64,000 nt of DNA from Rubrivivax sp. (GTDB lineage Bacteria > Pseudomonadota > Gammaproteobacteria > Burkholderiales > Burkholderiaceae_C), in NCBI GenBank assembly GCA_027484825.1, contig JAIXSE010000017.1, forward strand, positions 62,001 through 126,000, written 5' to 3'. How positions within the stretch are numbered: position 1 is the first letter of the stretch; each line of letters starts with the position of its first letter. Position numbers and translations under genes: made by a program. This document shows, in pieces, positions 16,411-24,254 of this stretch. Under the pieces are notes generated by a model that worked only from the letters and a program-made list of their open reading frames with translations, searched no databases and was not told the DNA's origin.

Positions 16411-16423
16411 CTCCGGAAGCTGC

Positions 16424-16465
16424 GGGGTGCGGCACACCGTCGGTGCTGCACGCCCCTTGTGCAGC
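16424..16465 (+). promoter_or_regulatory. Two mutually exclusive hairpins after the B12 aptamer (expression platform candidate)
   Basis: Strand 16443-16456 can pair backwards with GGGGTGCGGCAC (16424-16435; one mismatch and a bulge). Its part 16445-16451 (GCTGCAC) can instead pair forwards with GTGCAGC (16459-16465). The alternatives exclude each other, as in a switching platform. No U-tract follows, so termination by itself is not shown. Confidence 0.4.
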
Positions 16466-16563
16466 GTCGTCCGTGCTCGCTCCATCAGGACTCGTCCCGA
16501 CACGCCAGGCCCCTCGGCCGGTCGCGCCGGTGCCATGCCTGCGGCTTCCATCCCCCCTGAATG

Positions 16564-16583
16564 GGCCTGCGGGGACGCAGGCC
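16564..16583 (+). promoter_or_regulatory. GNRA-loop hairpin just upstream of the receptor ribosome site
   Basis: GGCCTGCG-GGGA-CGCAGGCC is a perfect 8-bp stem with a GGGA (GNRA) tetraloop. It ends 3-4 bases before GGAG (16587-16590) and 14 bases before the start codon. It could shape access to the ribosome site or act as a boundary element of the riboswitch platform. Confidence 0.45.
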
Positions 16584-16597
16584 GATGGAGAGCACAA

Positions 16598-18790
16598 ATG
16601 AATCGCCCTTTGCGTGGACAGCCCACGACTTCACTCCCCCCGTCAGCGGCCGCTTCAATGGCAGTCACCGCTGTCTTGGCCGCACTGCCGCTGAGCGTGC
16701 AGGCGCAGATCACCACAGCACCTGAACCGGAACGGCTCAAGAGCGCCAGCGATGGCGCGCTCCCCGAAGTCCGTGTCCACGGGCAGAGCAGCCCGGCAAA
16801 GCTCACCACGCCCACCAGCGCCAGTCGCCTCAACCTCACGCCGCTGGAAACACCGGCCAGCATTGAGCTCATACCCGGCGACACCCTGCGGGAACGGGGG
16901 GACACGTCGGTGCAGGAAGGCGCCAGCCGCGCCACGGGCCTCGCCATGGCCGGCGCCCCTGGCAATGGCGGCACCTCGCTGAGCGCCCGCGGCTTCAGCG
17001 GCCACGGCTCGGTCATGCAGTTGTTCGACGGCACCCGGCTCTATGTCGGCGCCGGTACGGTCACCTTCCCTTTTGATCCCTGGTCGACCGATCGCATCGA
17101 GGTGCTCCGGGGCGCGGCCTCGGTGATCTACGGAGAGGGTGCCATCGGCGGCGCCATCAACCTCGTCCCCAAGAAGCCCTCGCTCGGGCCCATCCAGCAG
17201 GAGGCGCGTGTGGCGCTGGGCTCGGACGCATCGCGCCATCTGGCCTACGGCAGCGGCGGCGCGCTGGATGAACGCTGGTCCTATCGCTTCGACATCAGCC
17301 GACGCAGCACGGACGGCTTCATGCCGCGCGGCGACGCGGACAGCCTCGCCCTCTCAGGCGCACTGCGCCTGGACGTTTCACCGCAATTGCAGCTCACCCT
17401 CTCCCGCGACGAAGGCCATCAACATCCCCAGCGCTACTTTGGCGTGCCTCTCGTCAACGGACGGCTCGATGACCGCACCAAGCATCTGAACTACAACGTC
17501 GAAGACGCCGACATCCGCTACCGCGACCGCTGGACCCGTCTGGATGCGCAATGGCGCCCCAATGACGCCGTGCAGGTTCGCAATCAGCTCTATCACCTGG
17601 ACAGCCGCCGCCACTGGCGCAACGCAGAAAACTACGCCTGGGACGCAACCAGCGGTCAGGTGCTGCAAAGCAGCTTCCTCGAGATCGGCCATGCCCAGGA
17701 GCAGGTCGGCAATCGCAGCGACCTGCGTGTGCACCAGGCGCTGGCCGGTCTCGACAACCAGTTCAGCGTGGGGCTGGAGCTCAACCGCATCCGCTTCACC
17801 CACATCAATGATTCCCCGTATTACAGCGGCTCTGTGAGCGTGGATGCCTATGCGCCCATCGTGGGCCGCTACCGCGCGTCCTATGCCTACAGCCCGCGCT
17901 ACAAGGCGACGGCGGACACGCAGGCCTTGTTTGCAGACGACCGTCTGGCGCTGAATGACCAGTGGTCCGTCGTGGCCGGATTGCGGCAGGACCATGTGCA
18001 GGTACAGCGTGAAGACCTGCTGGTGGCGGCCAATGGTTTCGACAAGCGCTTTCGCTACACCTCCGGACGCGTCGGTCTGGTGTTTTCACCGAGCACGACA
18101 CAGTCGGCCTATATGCAATGGGCGCGTGCCGTGGATCCGCTCGGCGCCTTGCTCACCACCTCCGCCACGCAGCGGCAGTTTGATGTGTCTACCGGGCGCC
18201 AATGGGAAGCGGGCTACAAGCAGCTGCTGGCGGAGGGACGCGGCGCTTGGACAGTCGCCGCCTACCGGATCGACAAATACAAGCTGCTGTCGCGGGACCC
18301 GATCAACCCCACGCTGCAGCAGCAGGTGGGGCAGCAGTCGTCGGAAGGCCTGGAAGCCTCGGCGGAATTGAAGGTGACACAGACACTGCGCGCAGAGGCC
18401 AACCTGGCGCGGCTGCGTGCCCGGTATGAGGATTTCCTGGAGGTCGTGGCTGGCGGCGTGGTGTCCCGCGCGGGCAAGACACCCACGGGCGTTCCGCAGA
18501 CCACGGCCAATGCATGGCTTCATTGGACGCTGCAGCCTGAGTGGACCGCGTCCGTGGGCGTGCGGCATGTCGGACGCCGGCAGGTCGACACCGCCAATAC
18601 ACGGCAACTGCCCTCCTACACCGTCACCGACGGAGGCCTGTCCTGGCAGGCGCAGCCCGATCTGCGACTGGCACTCCAGGTCTTCAATCTGTTCGACCGG
18701 GACTATGCGCTCTCGACGTCGAACAACGGCAACCAGTGGTTGCTGGGCCGTCCGCGTGGCTTTGAGGTGTCCGCGTATGTCCGCTTCTGA
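16598..18790 (+). CDS. TonB-dependent outer-membrane receptor under B12 riboswitch control
   Basis: The ATG at 16598 gives 730 residues; GGAG precedes it at 7-8 bp. The signal peptide ends SVQA|QITTAPEPERL. The plug domain spans about 75-185 (SLSARGFSGHGSVMQLFDGT, DRIEVLRGAASVIYGEGAIG, GAINLVPKKP) and a 22-strand barrel follows, ending in the YVRF-type terminal strand. The layout is closer to siderophore receptors than to short BtuB proteins. The riboswitch argues for uptake of cobalamin, a corrinoid, or a cobalt/metal chelate. It overlaps the PepSY gene by 14 bp. Confidence 0.93.
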   Translation: MNRPLRGQPTTSLPPSAAASMAVTAVLAALPLSVQAQITTAPEPERLKSASDGALPEVRVHGQSSPAKLTTPTSASRLNLTPLETPASIELIPGDTLRERGDTSVQEGASRATGLAMAGAPGNGGTSLSARGFSGHGSVMQLFDGTRLYVGAGTVTFPFDPWSTDRIEVLRGAASVIYGEGAIGGAINLVPKKPSLGPIQQEARVALGSDASRHLAYGSGGALDERWSYRFDISRRSTDGFMPRGDADSLALSGALRLDVSPQLQLTLSRDEGHQHPQRYFGVPLVNGRLDDRTKHLNYNVEDADIRYRDRWTRLDAQWRPNDAVQVRNQLYHLDSRRHWRNAENYAWDATSGQVLQSSFLEIGHAQEQVGNRSDLRVHQALAGLDNQFSVGLELNRIRFTHINDSPYYSGSVSVDAYAPIVGRYRASYAYSPRYKATADTQALFADDRLALNDQWSVVAGLRQDHVQVQREDLLVAANGFDKRFRYTSGRVGLVFSPSTTQSAYMQWARAVDPLGALLTTSATQRQFDVSTGRQWEAGYKQLLAEGRGAWTVAAYRIDKYKLLSRDPINPTLQQQVGQQSSEGLEASAELKVTQTLRAEANLARLRARYEDFLEVVAGGVVSRAGKTPTGVPQTTANAWLHWTLQPEWTASVGVRHVGRRQVDTANTRQLPSYTVTDGGLSWQAQPDLRLALQVFNLFDRDYALSTSNNGNQWLLGRPRGFEVSAYVRF

Positions 18791-20357
18791 CCGTACTGGC
18801 ACTGGCACTGGCACTGGCACTGGCACTGGCGTAGGCGTAGGCGTAGGCGTCGCCGTAGCGTCACGCCTGCGTCGCGCGCTGTTCTGGACCCACCGCTGGC
18901 TGGGCATCGCCGGATGCCTGCTCTTTGTGATGTGGTTCGCGTCGGGGCTGGTGATGATGTATGTCGGCTATCCGTCACTGACCAGCGAGGAACGCCTGCA
19001 GGGCTTGAGTCCATTGGCAACGCAGGCCGTGCGCGTGACGGCGCAGGAAGTCATTGCACGCGGTCCCGAGGCGCTGCGGTTCCAGCCGCCCCGGCGCGTG
19101 GTGCTGGAGATGATGGCCGATGGTCCGGCCGCCGACGCGCCTCTCCACGCGCGTCCGGTCTGGCGAATCGTGGATGCCAAGGGTCTGCCGCACGCCTATT
19201 GGACCGATGACGGACGCCGGGTCGGTCCCGTGAGCGCTGTACAGGCCCAGGGCATCGCCCGGCTCTTCAGTGGCGCCGCCAATGCCCGCGTTGTTGAGTC
19301 CCTGGATCGCGACCAATGGACGGTGCCGCAGGGGCTGAACCCGCTGCGTCCGCTCTATCGCGTCGAGCTTCAGGACGCCGCCGCCACCGAGCTCTATGTC
19401 TCCGCAGTGACCGGTGAAGTGGTGCGCGACACCACGCGACGCGAGCGGATCTGGAACTGGCTCGGATCCGTCCCGCATTGGCTCTACTTCACACCGCTGC
19501 GGGCCGACCCGCCGCTGTGGCGCACGGTGGTGATCTGGATCAGCGGGGCCTGCATCGTCGCCGCCGTCAGCGGGATGGTGCTGGGCATTCTGCGGGTGAG
19601 GCTGCGCACGCGGTATCGCGGCAACCGACGCTCCCCGTATCAAGGCTGGATGCGATGGCATCACATCGCCGGGCTGCTCGGCGGTGTGTTCCTGACGACG
19701 TGGGTGGTGAGCGGCTGGTTATCGATGGATCCGAATGGCTGGTTCCAGCGCGCGGCGTCGAATGAAGCGGCACTGCGGCGTTGGCAAGGCACGCCGCACT
19801 GGGACCTGCCGCTGCCGCTGAGCCCGCCCCTGCCGGACGCACGCGCGCTCAGTCTGCGCAGCTTCAATGGCCGATTGCAGCTGGAGTGGCGCGATGCGGC
19901 GGGGCAGCAGCGCGTCACGGACGCTGAAACGGGGCAACCGGTGCAGGTGTCCCGGGACGAGCTGCTAGCGGCGGCGCATCGCTACCAGCCTGAAGCCGCC
20001 GCTGTCGAGCTTGAACAGCTGCAGGCCGAGGACGCGTATTGGTACGGTCACCATGCCCAACGCCAACTGCCGGTGTGGCGGTTGAAGTTCCAGGACGATG
20101 CCGGCACCTGGCTGCATGTGGACCCGGCCAGCGCTCAGGTGCTGGGCGTCAGCAATGCCCAGTCGCGGCTCAGGCGCTGGCTCTTCAATGCGCCGCACAG
20201 CCTGGACTTTCCGTGGCTGATCCAGAACCGGCCGGGCTGGGATGCTGTGATGGGGCTGCTCTCTGCGCTGGGGCTGGTGATGTCCGTCAGCGGGGTGGTT
20301 GTGGGCGTGCGGCGGCTGGTCCATGCTGGAGCACGCCGTCGGCCACGCGGCTCATAG
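18777..20357 (+). CDS. PepSY-associated TM domain protein
   Basis: The ATG at 18777 lies inside the receptor gene's end, so translation is coupled. The 526 residues begin with a cytoplasmic Gly-Thr then Gly-Val repeat encoded by hexanucleotides. Four helices follow: about 34-62 (WTHRWLGIAGCLLFVMWFAS), about 245-268, about 288-310 (WHHIAGLLGGVFLTTWVVSG) and about 495-515. Large PepSY-like periplasmic parts lie between, with an HSLDFPWL motif before helix 4. Conserved His in WTHRW and WHHIAG suggest haem or electron transfer, as in FoxB/FhuF-like reductases that work with receptors. Reduction or release of the imported metal chelate is inferred. Confidence 0.88.
   Translation: MSASDRTGTGTGTGTGTGVGVGVGVAVASRLRRALFWTHRWLGIAGCLLFVMWFASGLVMMYVGYPSLTSEERLQGLSPLATQAVRVTAQEVIARGPEALRFQPPRRVVLEMMADGPAADAPLHARPVWRIVDAKGLPHAYWTDDGRRVGPVSAVQAQGIARLFSGAANARVVESLDRDQWTVPQGLNPLRPLYRVELQDAAATELYVSAVTGEVVRDTTRRERIWNWLGSVPHWLYFTPLRADPPLWRTVVIWISGACIVAAVSGMVLGILRVRLRTRYRGNRRSPYQGWMRWHHIAGLLGGVFLTTWVVSGWLSMDPNGWFQRAASNEAALRRWQGTPHWDLPLPLSPPLPDARALSLRSFNGRLQLEWRDAAGQQRVTDAETGQPVQVSRDELLAAAHRYQPEAAAVELEQLQAEDAYWYGHHAQRQLPVWRLKFQDDAGTWLHVDPASAQVLGVSNAQSRLRRWLFNAPHSLDFPWLIQNRPGWDAVMGLLSALGLVMSVSGVVVGVRRLVHAGARRRPRGS
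18795..18848 (+). repeat. Hexanucleotide tandem repeats (ACTGGC x6, GTAGGC x3)
   Basis: Six perfect ACTGGC units (18795-18830) are followed by three GTAGGC units (18831-18848), encoding Gly-Thr and Gly-Val dipeptides near the PepSY protein's N-terminus. The unit is a multiple of three, so copy changes would alter linker length without a frameshift. Confidence 0.9.
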
Positions 20358-20373
20358 GCCGTTAATGATCGGC

Positions 20374-20392
20374 AAGGGGCCGGCAGCCCCTT
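20374..20392. terminator. Hairpin between convergent PepSY and lipoprotein genes
   Basis: AAGGGGC-CGGCA-GCCCCTT is a 7-bp stem placed 16 bp after the PepSY stop and 9 bp before the opposing gene's end. Little T-tract on either side; a weak bidirectional terminator is plausible. Confidence 0.4.
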
Positions 20393-20401
20393 ACGCCGCC
20401 G

Positions 20402-22048
20402 TCACTTCACGTCGATGGACGATCCGAGTCCGAACGCGCCCAGCGTGGCGTCCCAGCTCTGACCGGACGACACGTTATCCGCATTGGCCCAGCGCACGGC
20501 GTACCGAACGTCGGCGGCCAGGGCGCTGTCGCCATCGGGCAGCGCCAGCCACAGCGAATAGCTCCCCACCGGCAGGTCCGCGGGCAGGGTCACGGACACG
20601 GCGGCCGTCTGATCCGCGCCAGGCATCCAGGTGCGCGGATCGGCCCCGGTGGCCGTCAGCCGGCGCACCGTGCCGGCGGCATCGCGCAGCAGCACCTGCA
20701 CCCCGCGTGGATTGAACATGCGCGCCCAGCCGGTATTGCGCACGGTGAGGTTCAGCGTCAGCGCCTGTCCGCGGGTCACCGCGCTGGCATGGGTCGCCGA
20801 CACCAGTTGCACCCGGTAACCCATCTTGCGCTTGACCTCGGCCATGCACCCGTTCTGGACCCACTTGGCGTGGAAAAGGTCGCGGTAGTACTCGTCGTTG
20901 AGATAGGTCAGCCGGTATTGGGCGCCCTCGGCCAGGATGTCCGCACAGCTGGTGCGTGCCACGGCGCCTGCTTCGTCGGCGGGGTTGCAGGTCTCGCCGC
21001 CAAAGGGGGCCAGGTCGCCGAGACGGGCCACATAGTCGCGCTGAGTGGCCTGCGTGCTGCTGTTGTCGTCGTAGGTGCCGACGTCGGTGGCGCTCGCCAG
21101 GAAACAGTCGTTGTGCACCCCGATGCGGTAGCCGCCGCTCAGCACGGTCGAGAGGCTGGGCAGCGTGGGCGTCCAGGCCATCACGTAAGGGGGATAGCGG
21201 ACGTCAATGAAGCGGGTACTCGGGATGGCCGCCAGCAGCGCATCCCGCACCGCGGTCCGGTTGGCCACGGTCGTCAGTTGATTGGACGAGGTGTGCCACT
21301 CTCCCCATGCGCCGATGAAACCGGCCTGCACATAGGCAATGACATCGGCATTGGCCTGCAGCACCGGCTTGAGCTGGTTCAGGTGGCCCTGAATGCGCGC
21401 GAGCGTCGCGTCCTGGGCATTCTGGTATTCGGTCTCGGACTGCGGGTAGTTGTAGACCGCGCGGATCACCAGCTTGATGCCGGCCCCGCGCGCATTGGCA
21501 AAGGCGGTGCTGAGCTGGGTGAGCAGGCTGGCCGGGAGGTCGGTGGTGCGCCAGTTGGCGAGGTTCAGCGGCGCGTAGACGAGACGGTAGCCGTTGCTGT
21601 AGGCGTCCTTGGCATCGTCGGCCGTCAGGCCGTCCAGGTTGGTCCAGGCCCAGCGGTAGAAGCCGCGTTCCGGGTTCGGGAACTCGGCGTCGGTGGCGTT
21701 GAAGCTGAGGGTACGGAGCGTGGGAGCCGAGCTACCGTCTCCGGTGCCGGTGCCGGTGCCGGTGCCGGTGCCGGTCCCGCTTCCGGTACCAGTGCCAGTC
21801 CCGCTGCCGCTACCTGTCCCCGAGCCAGTGCCCGTGCCGGTCCCGCTGCCGCTGCCAGTCCCGCTGCCAGTGCCGGTTCCACCCGTCGGCGCACTCGCTA
21901 CCGGCGAGGAAGGATCCGTGCCAACCGGCGTGGACGCATCACTGCTCCCGCCGCCACCGCCGCAGGCCACCAGGGTGCCCAGAGCAGCCACCGCCACTGC
22001 ACGGCTCATCCACGGCCAGAGCCGATTCGCGCCTTCATTCGTCTGCAT
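20402..22048 (-). CDS. Lipoprotein with DUF4874 and DUF4832 domains
   Basis: The ATG at 22048 gives 548 residues. A lipobox lies at ALGTLVAC|GGGG, so the mature protein is a lipoprotein. A Gly-Thr/Gly-Ser repeat linker covers about residues 55-105. DUF4874 begins at FPNPERGFYRWAWTNLDGL and includes YRLVYAPLNLANWR, KLVIRAVYNYP and GFIGAWGEWHTSSN with paired Trp/Glu residues like a glycosidase barrel. DUF4832 follows (RIGVHNDCFLAS, FGGETCNPAD, TYLNDEYYRDLFHAKW) and ends in a beta-sandwich. These proteins are suspected glycan-active surface proteins; the activity is unproven. Confidence 0.88.
   Translation of the reverse strand: MQTNEGANRLWPWMSRAVAVAALGTLVACGGGGGSSDASTPVGTDPSSPVASAPTGGTGTGSGTGSGSGTGTGTGSGTGSGSGTGTGTGSGTGTGTGTGTGTGDGSSAPTLRTLSFNATDAEFPNPERGFYRWAWTNLDGLTADDAKDAYSNGYRLVYAPLNLANWRTTDLPASLLTQLSTAFANARGAGIKLVIRAVYNYPQSETEYQNAQDATLARIQGHLNQLKPVLQANADVIAYVQAGFIGAWGEWHTSSNQLTTVANRTAVRDALLAAIPSTRFIDVRYPPYVMAWTPTLPSLSTVLSGGYRIGVHNDCFLASATDVGTYDDNSSTQATQRDYVARLGDLAPFGGETCNPADEAGAVARTSCADILAEGAQYRLTYLNDEYYRDLFHAKWVQNGCMAEVKRKMGYRVQLVSATHASAVTRGQALTLNLTVRNTGWARMFNPRGVQVLLRDAAGTVRRLTATGADPRTWMPGADQTAAVSVTLPADLPVGSYSLWLALPDGDSALAADVRYAVRWANADNVSSGQSWDATLGAFGLGSSIDVK
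21741..21882 (-). repeat. Degenerate hexanucleotide repeat encoding a GT/GS linker
   Basis: Units of the form CCGGTG/CCAGTC/CCGCTG repeat about 23 times. The first five, CCGGTG from 21741, are perfect. They encode a flexible Gly-Thr/Gly-Ser tether between the lipid anchor and the DUF4874 domain. The frame is preserved by any unit gain or loss. Confidence 0.85.
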
Positions 22049-22190
22049 ACCACCACTTCCGCTCGTCGAGTTGCTCCCTCCGGAACAGACTGCGACGGCA
22101 GTTGCTGGCAAGGGCCTGCGGATTGTCCCCAAGCTGCTGCTCGGGGATGTAACAAGACCTTCAGGCGCAATCGCTCAACAGGCGCCCCTC

Positions 22191-22658
22191 TCAGGACTTG
22201 CGGGCGAGAACGACACGCGTCTTGGGGAGGCTGTCATGCCAGGGGCGCTCGCCGAAGCAGGAGAAGAATTCAAAGGGAATGAAACGGCATAACGAGCGAC
22301 CCAGAATCTGGCCGAAGCTGGGCGTCCCGCCGGCTTCGTTGACCACCACCGTGCCGAAAATGAACTTGCCGGGTGTGCGCGACCAGATGCTTTCGAAGAA
22401 GATGTAGTAGGCCAGAAAGATCGACGAGCCCAGCAGGAAATCGGGAATCTTCTGCAGGGCCTGCACGCCTTGATTCCCGAAGAGCAGTCCCGTTGCGATG
22501 CCGACCATGAAGGACAGCACCAGAAAGCAGATGTAGTCCACGACAAAGGTCCCGAACCGCTTGCCCTTGCTGGCGGGTTCGATGGCGCGGCTCTCGTCGG
22601 GCGCTCGGTCCGCCAAAGGGCTGACGGGGGGCTGATAGGGGTTGTGTTCAACAGACAT
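22191..22658 (-). CDS. RDD family membrane protein
   Basis: The ATG at 22658 follows a strong GAGGAGGA and gives 155 residues. The cytosolic start contains NPYQPPVSPLADR, common in RDD proteins. The RDD domain follows: RFGTFVVDYICFLVLSFMVG with the conserved Arg-Asp, a second helix SSIFLAYYIFFESIW and RTPGKFIFGTVVVNEAGG, then LGRSLCRFIPFEFFSCFG. RDD proteins are small helical membrane proteins; some act as ion exchangers, most are uncharacterised. It stands alone between convergent or separated genes. Confidence 0.85.
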   Translation of the reverse strand: MSVEHNPYQPPVSPLADRAPDESRAIEPASKGKRFGTFVVDYICFLVLSFMVGIATGLLFGNQGVQALQKIPDFLLGSSIFLAYYIFFESIWSRTPGKFIFGTVVVNEAGGTPSFGQILGRSLCRFIPFEFFSCFGERPWHDSLPKTRVVLARKS

Positions 22659-22876
22659 GGAATCCTCCTCAAGGGATAAGCGGCCTTTTGTTGTGATGAG
22701 GAGGTCCACGAGGCGGCGTGGCGTCCGCGCTGCCGCATGACGATGCGATACAGCACTGGCGCAGGCCTTTGCTTTGAGTCGTGCCCCCTCCAGGCGCGGC
22801 AGCGAGGGTACTCAAAAAACGGCCACCGGCTGCGAGGGTTAGACCGGACAGGCAGCAACGGACTGTGCAGTAACCC
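22659..22876. other. Intergenic region upstream of the RDD gene
   Basis: A 218-bp gap between the RDD start and the end of the CPBP gene. I see no gene, strong hairpin or repeat; it should contain the RDD promoter. Confidence 0.4.
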
Positions 22877-23554
22877 TCACTGCGCCACCGTCCACACCGC
22901 CATCGGAATCAGGTCCGCCAGGATGTGGGCATAGACCGACGGCCACAGGCGCCCCGTCCTCACGTAAACCAGCGTCACCGTCAGCCCGAAAGCCACCACG
23001 CCGATCGCCCCCAGCGGCCCCTGGTAGGTGTGATACAGCAGGCGCAGCAGCAGCGGCAGCCCGATGGCCAGCGCCAGGCCCCACTGCCGCAGCCCGCGCG
23101 TCAGCACGCCCAGCAGGAACACTTCCTCGAAGAGTCCGTTGACGATGGAGAACGCCACCAGCGTCACCACCGTCAGGCCGGTGAATGAAAACGCCACCAC
23201 GTCTCGCGTGGCCGTCGGCGGCACCACCGATTCATACAGCGACATGCCCACCGTCTCCAACGCCCAGGCCGCCAGGTAGGTCAGGGCCCCCAGCAGCGTG
23301 TCCCACCAGGTGGGCCGCGGCAGGAGCGAGGCCACATCGAAGCCCCGCACACGCAGGAACAGCAAGGCGACGCCCGCCAGCACGCCTTCCAGCGCCATCA
23401 TCTGCAGCACGCCGTCGTTCGAATACTGCGCCGCCGGGAATCCCGCCATGACCGCCTGAATCGACCACAGACTGAAGAGACCAAAGCACAAGGCGGCCAC
23501 CACCGCGGCTTCGGCGGCGGACAAGGTGGATCTTGCTGGGGCGACGCTACTCAT
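22877..23554 (-). CDS. CPBP family intramembrane protease with altered EExxxR motif
   Basis: The ATG at 23554 gives 225 residues with about seven to eight helices. CPBP motif 1 reads NGLFEEVFLLGVLTR: both glutamates are present, but the arginine of EExxxR is leucine. Motif 2 has His in LLYHTYQGPLGAIG and motif 3 is SVYAHILADL (HxxxD). The catalytic glutamates and histidines are therefore intact. Such proteins process prenylated or membrane substrates, or confer bacteriocin self-immunity. It ends the minus-strand run glnE-rhombosortase-CPBP; its start lies immediately beside the rhomboid gene's stop. Confidence 0.82.
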   Translation of the reverse strand: MSSVAPARSTLSAAEAAVVAALCFGLFSLWSIQAVMAGFPAAQYSNDGVLQMMALEGVLAGVALLFLRVRGFDVASLLPRPTWWDTLLGALTYLAAWALETVGMSLYESVVPPTATRDVVAFSFTGLTVVTLVAFSIVNGLFEEVFLLGVLTRGLRQWGLALAIGLPLLLRLLYHTYQGPLGAIGVVAFGLTVTLVYVRTGRLWPSVYAHILADLIPMAVWTVAQ

Positions 23555-23555
23555 C

Positions 23556-24254
23556 TCAAGGCTGCTGATCAGAAGGAGAAGGGGGCGCGGACGAAGCCAG
23601 TGGCCGCGGCGCCGATCTTGCGGCCCGGGATGCACGGCGGGATCGCCATGCCGCCACCGTCAGGCACACCACGGCCATCACCGCCCCGCTCACAGCGCCG
23701 GTGAGATGCGCCAGCGGCGCAATCGCAATGCTCCATCCGTCCCAGTGACGCAAGGGGGGCTCCGCCAGGGGCTGCTCGCCCATGATCTTTGCCACCAGCC
23801 CCAGTGCAATCAGCAGCCCAATGGCCCGGACCCGCCCATGCGCCCGCGGCTCCCGCAGCAGCGACACCGCCGCCACCGCCACCCCCGCATGCAGCACGCC
23901 GGACAAGCCACCAAACCGAGCCAGCGCCGGCTCCAGAAGCAAGGCCCATTGCGTCAGCGGCCAGGCCAGCAACCACGCCAGGGTCTCGGGCCGACCCAGC
24001 CGGGCGGTGATGCCCAGCAGGCCCACCACCGCGCAGCCCGCCAGATTGGCCACCAGATGCTGTGGGCTCCAATGCACCCAGGCGGCGGTGAAGGCGCGCC
24101 AGGGTTGATCCCAGGCCCGCTCGGGGCGCCACTCCAGCGCCGCCTGCACGGGCGCGGGCTGAAGCCAGACGATCAGCGACCCGGCCGTCAGGCCCAGCGC
24201 CAGCAGCATCCACAGGCGGGCCACGCCGCGCGGGTCGGCCGCGGTATCCGTCAC
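23556..24254 (-). CDS. Rhombosortase-like rhomboid serine protease
   Basis: The GTG at 24254 overlaps the glnE stop as GTGA and gives 232 residues (another GTG lies 21 bp upstream). The signatures follow the rhombosortase form of the rhomboid fold: WDQPWRAFTAAWVHWSPQHLVANLAG, then GRPETLAWLLAWPLTQWAL, and FGGLSGVLHAGVAVAA with the catalytic Ser in GLSG. The late helix has the histidine in IAPLAHLTGAVSGA. Rhombosortases cleave GlyGly-CTERM tails of surface proteins. No GlyGly-CTERM protein is visible in this window, so its substrate lies elsewhere. Coupling to glnE is probably positional. Confidence 0.8.
   Translation of the reverse strand: MTDTAADPRGVARLWMLLALGLTAGSLIVWLQPAPVQAALEWRPERAWDQPWRAFTAAWVHWSPQHLVANLAGCAVVGLLGITARLGRPETLAWLLAWPLTQWALLLEPALARFGGLSGVLHAGVAVAAVSLLREPRAHGRVRAIGLLIALGLVAKIMGEQPLAEPPLRHWDGWSIAIAPLAHLTGAVSGAVMAVVCLTVAAWRSRRASRAARSAPRPLASSAPPSPSDQQP

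Noticed and set aside
14157-16451. Tannase frame extending upstream to 16451
   Set aside because: The extension runs through the riboswitch in antisense. The ATG at 15902 has AAGGAG and a normal signal peptide.
16238-16597. In-frame N-terminal extension of the TonB receptor
   Set aside because: It lies inside the cobalamin riboswitch. The ATG at 16598 gives a proper signal peptide.
18795-18848. Hexamer repeat as phase-variation switch
   Set aside because: A six-base unit cannot shift the frame, so on/off switching by this tract alone is excluded; only linker-length variation remains possible.
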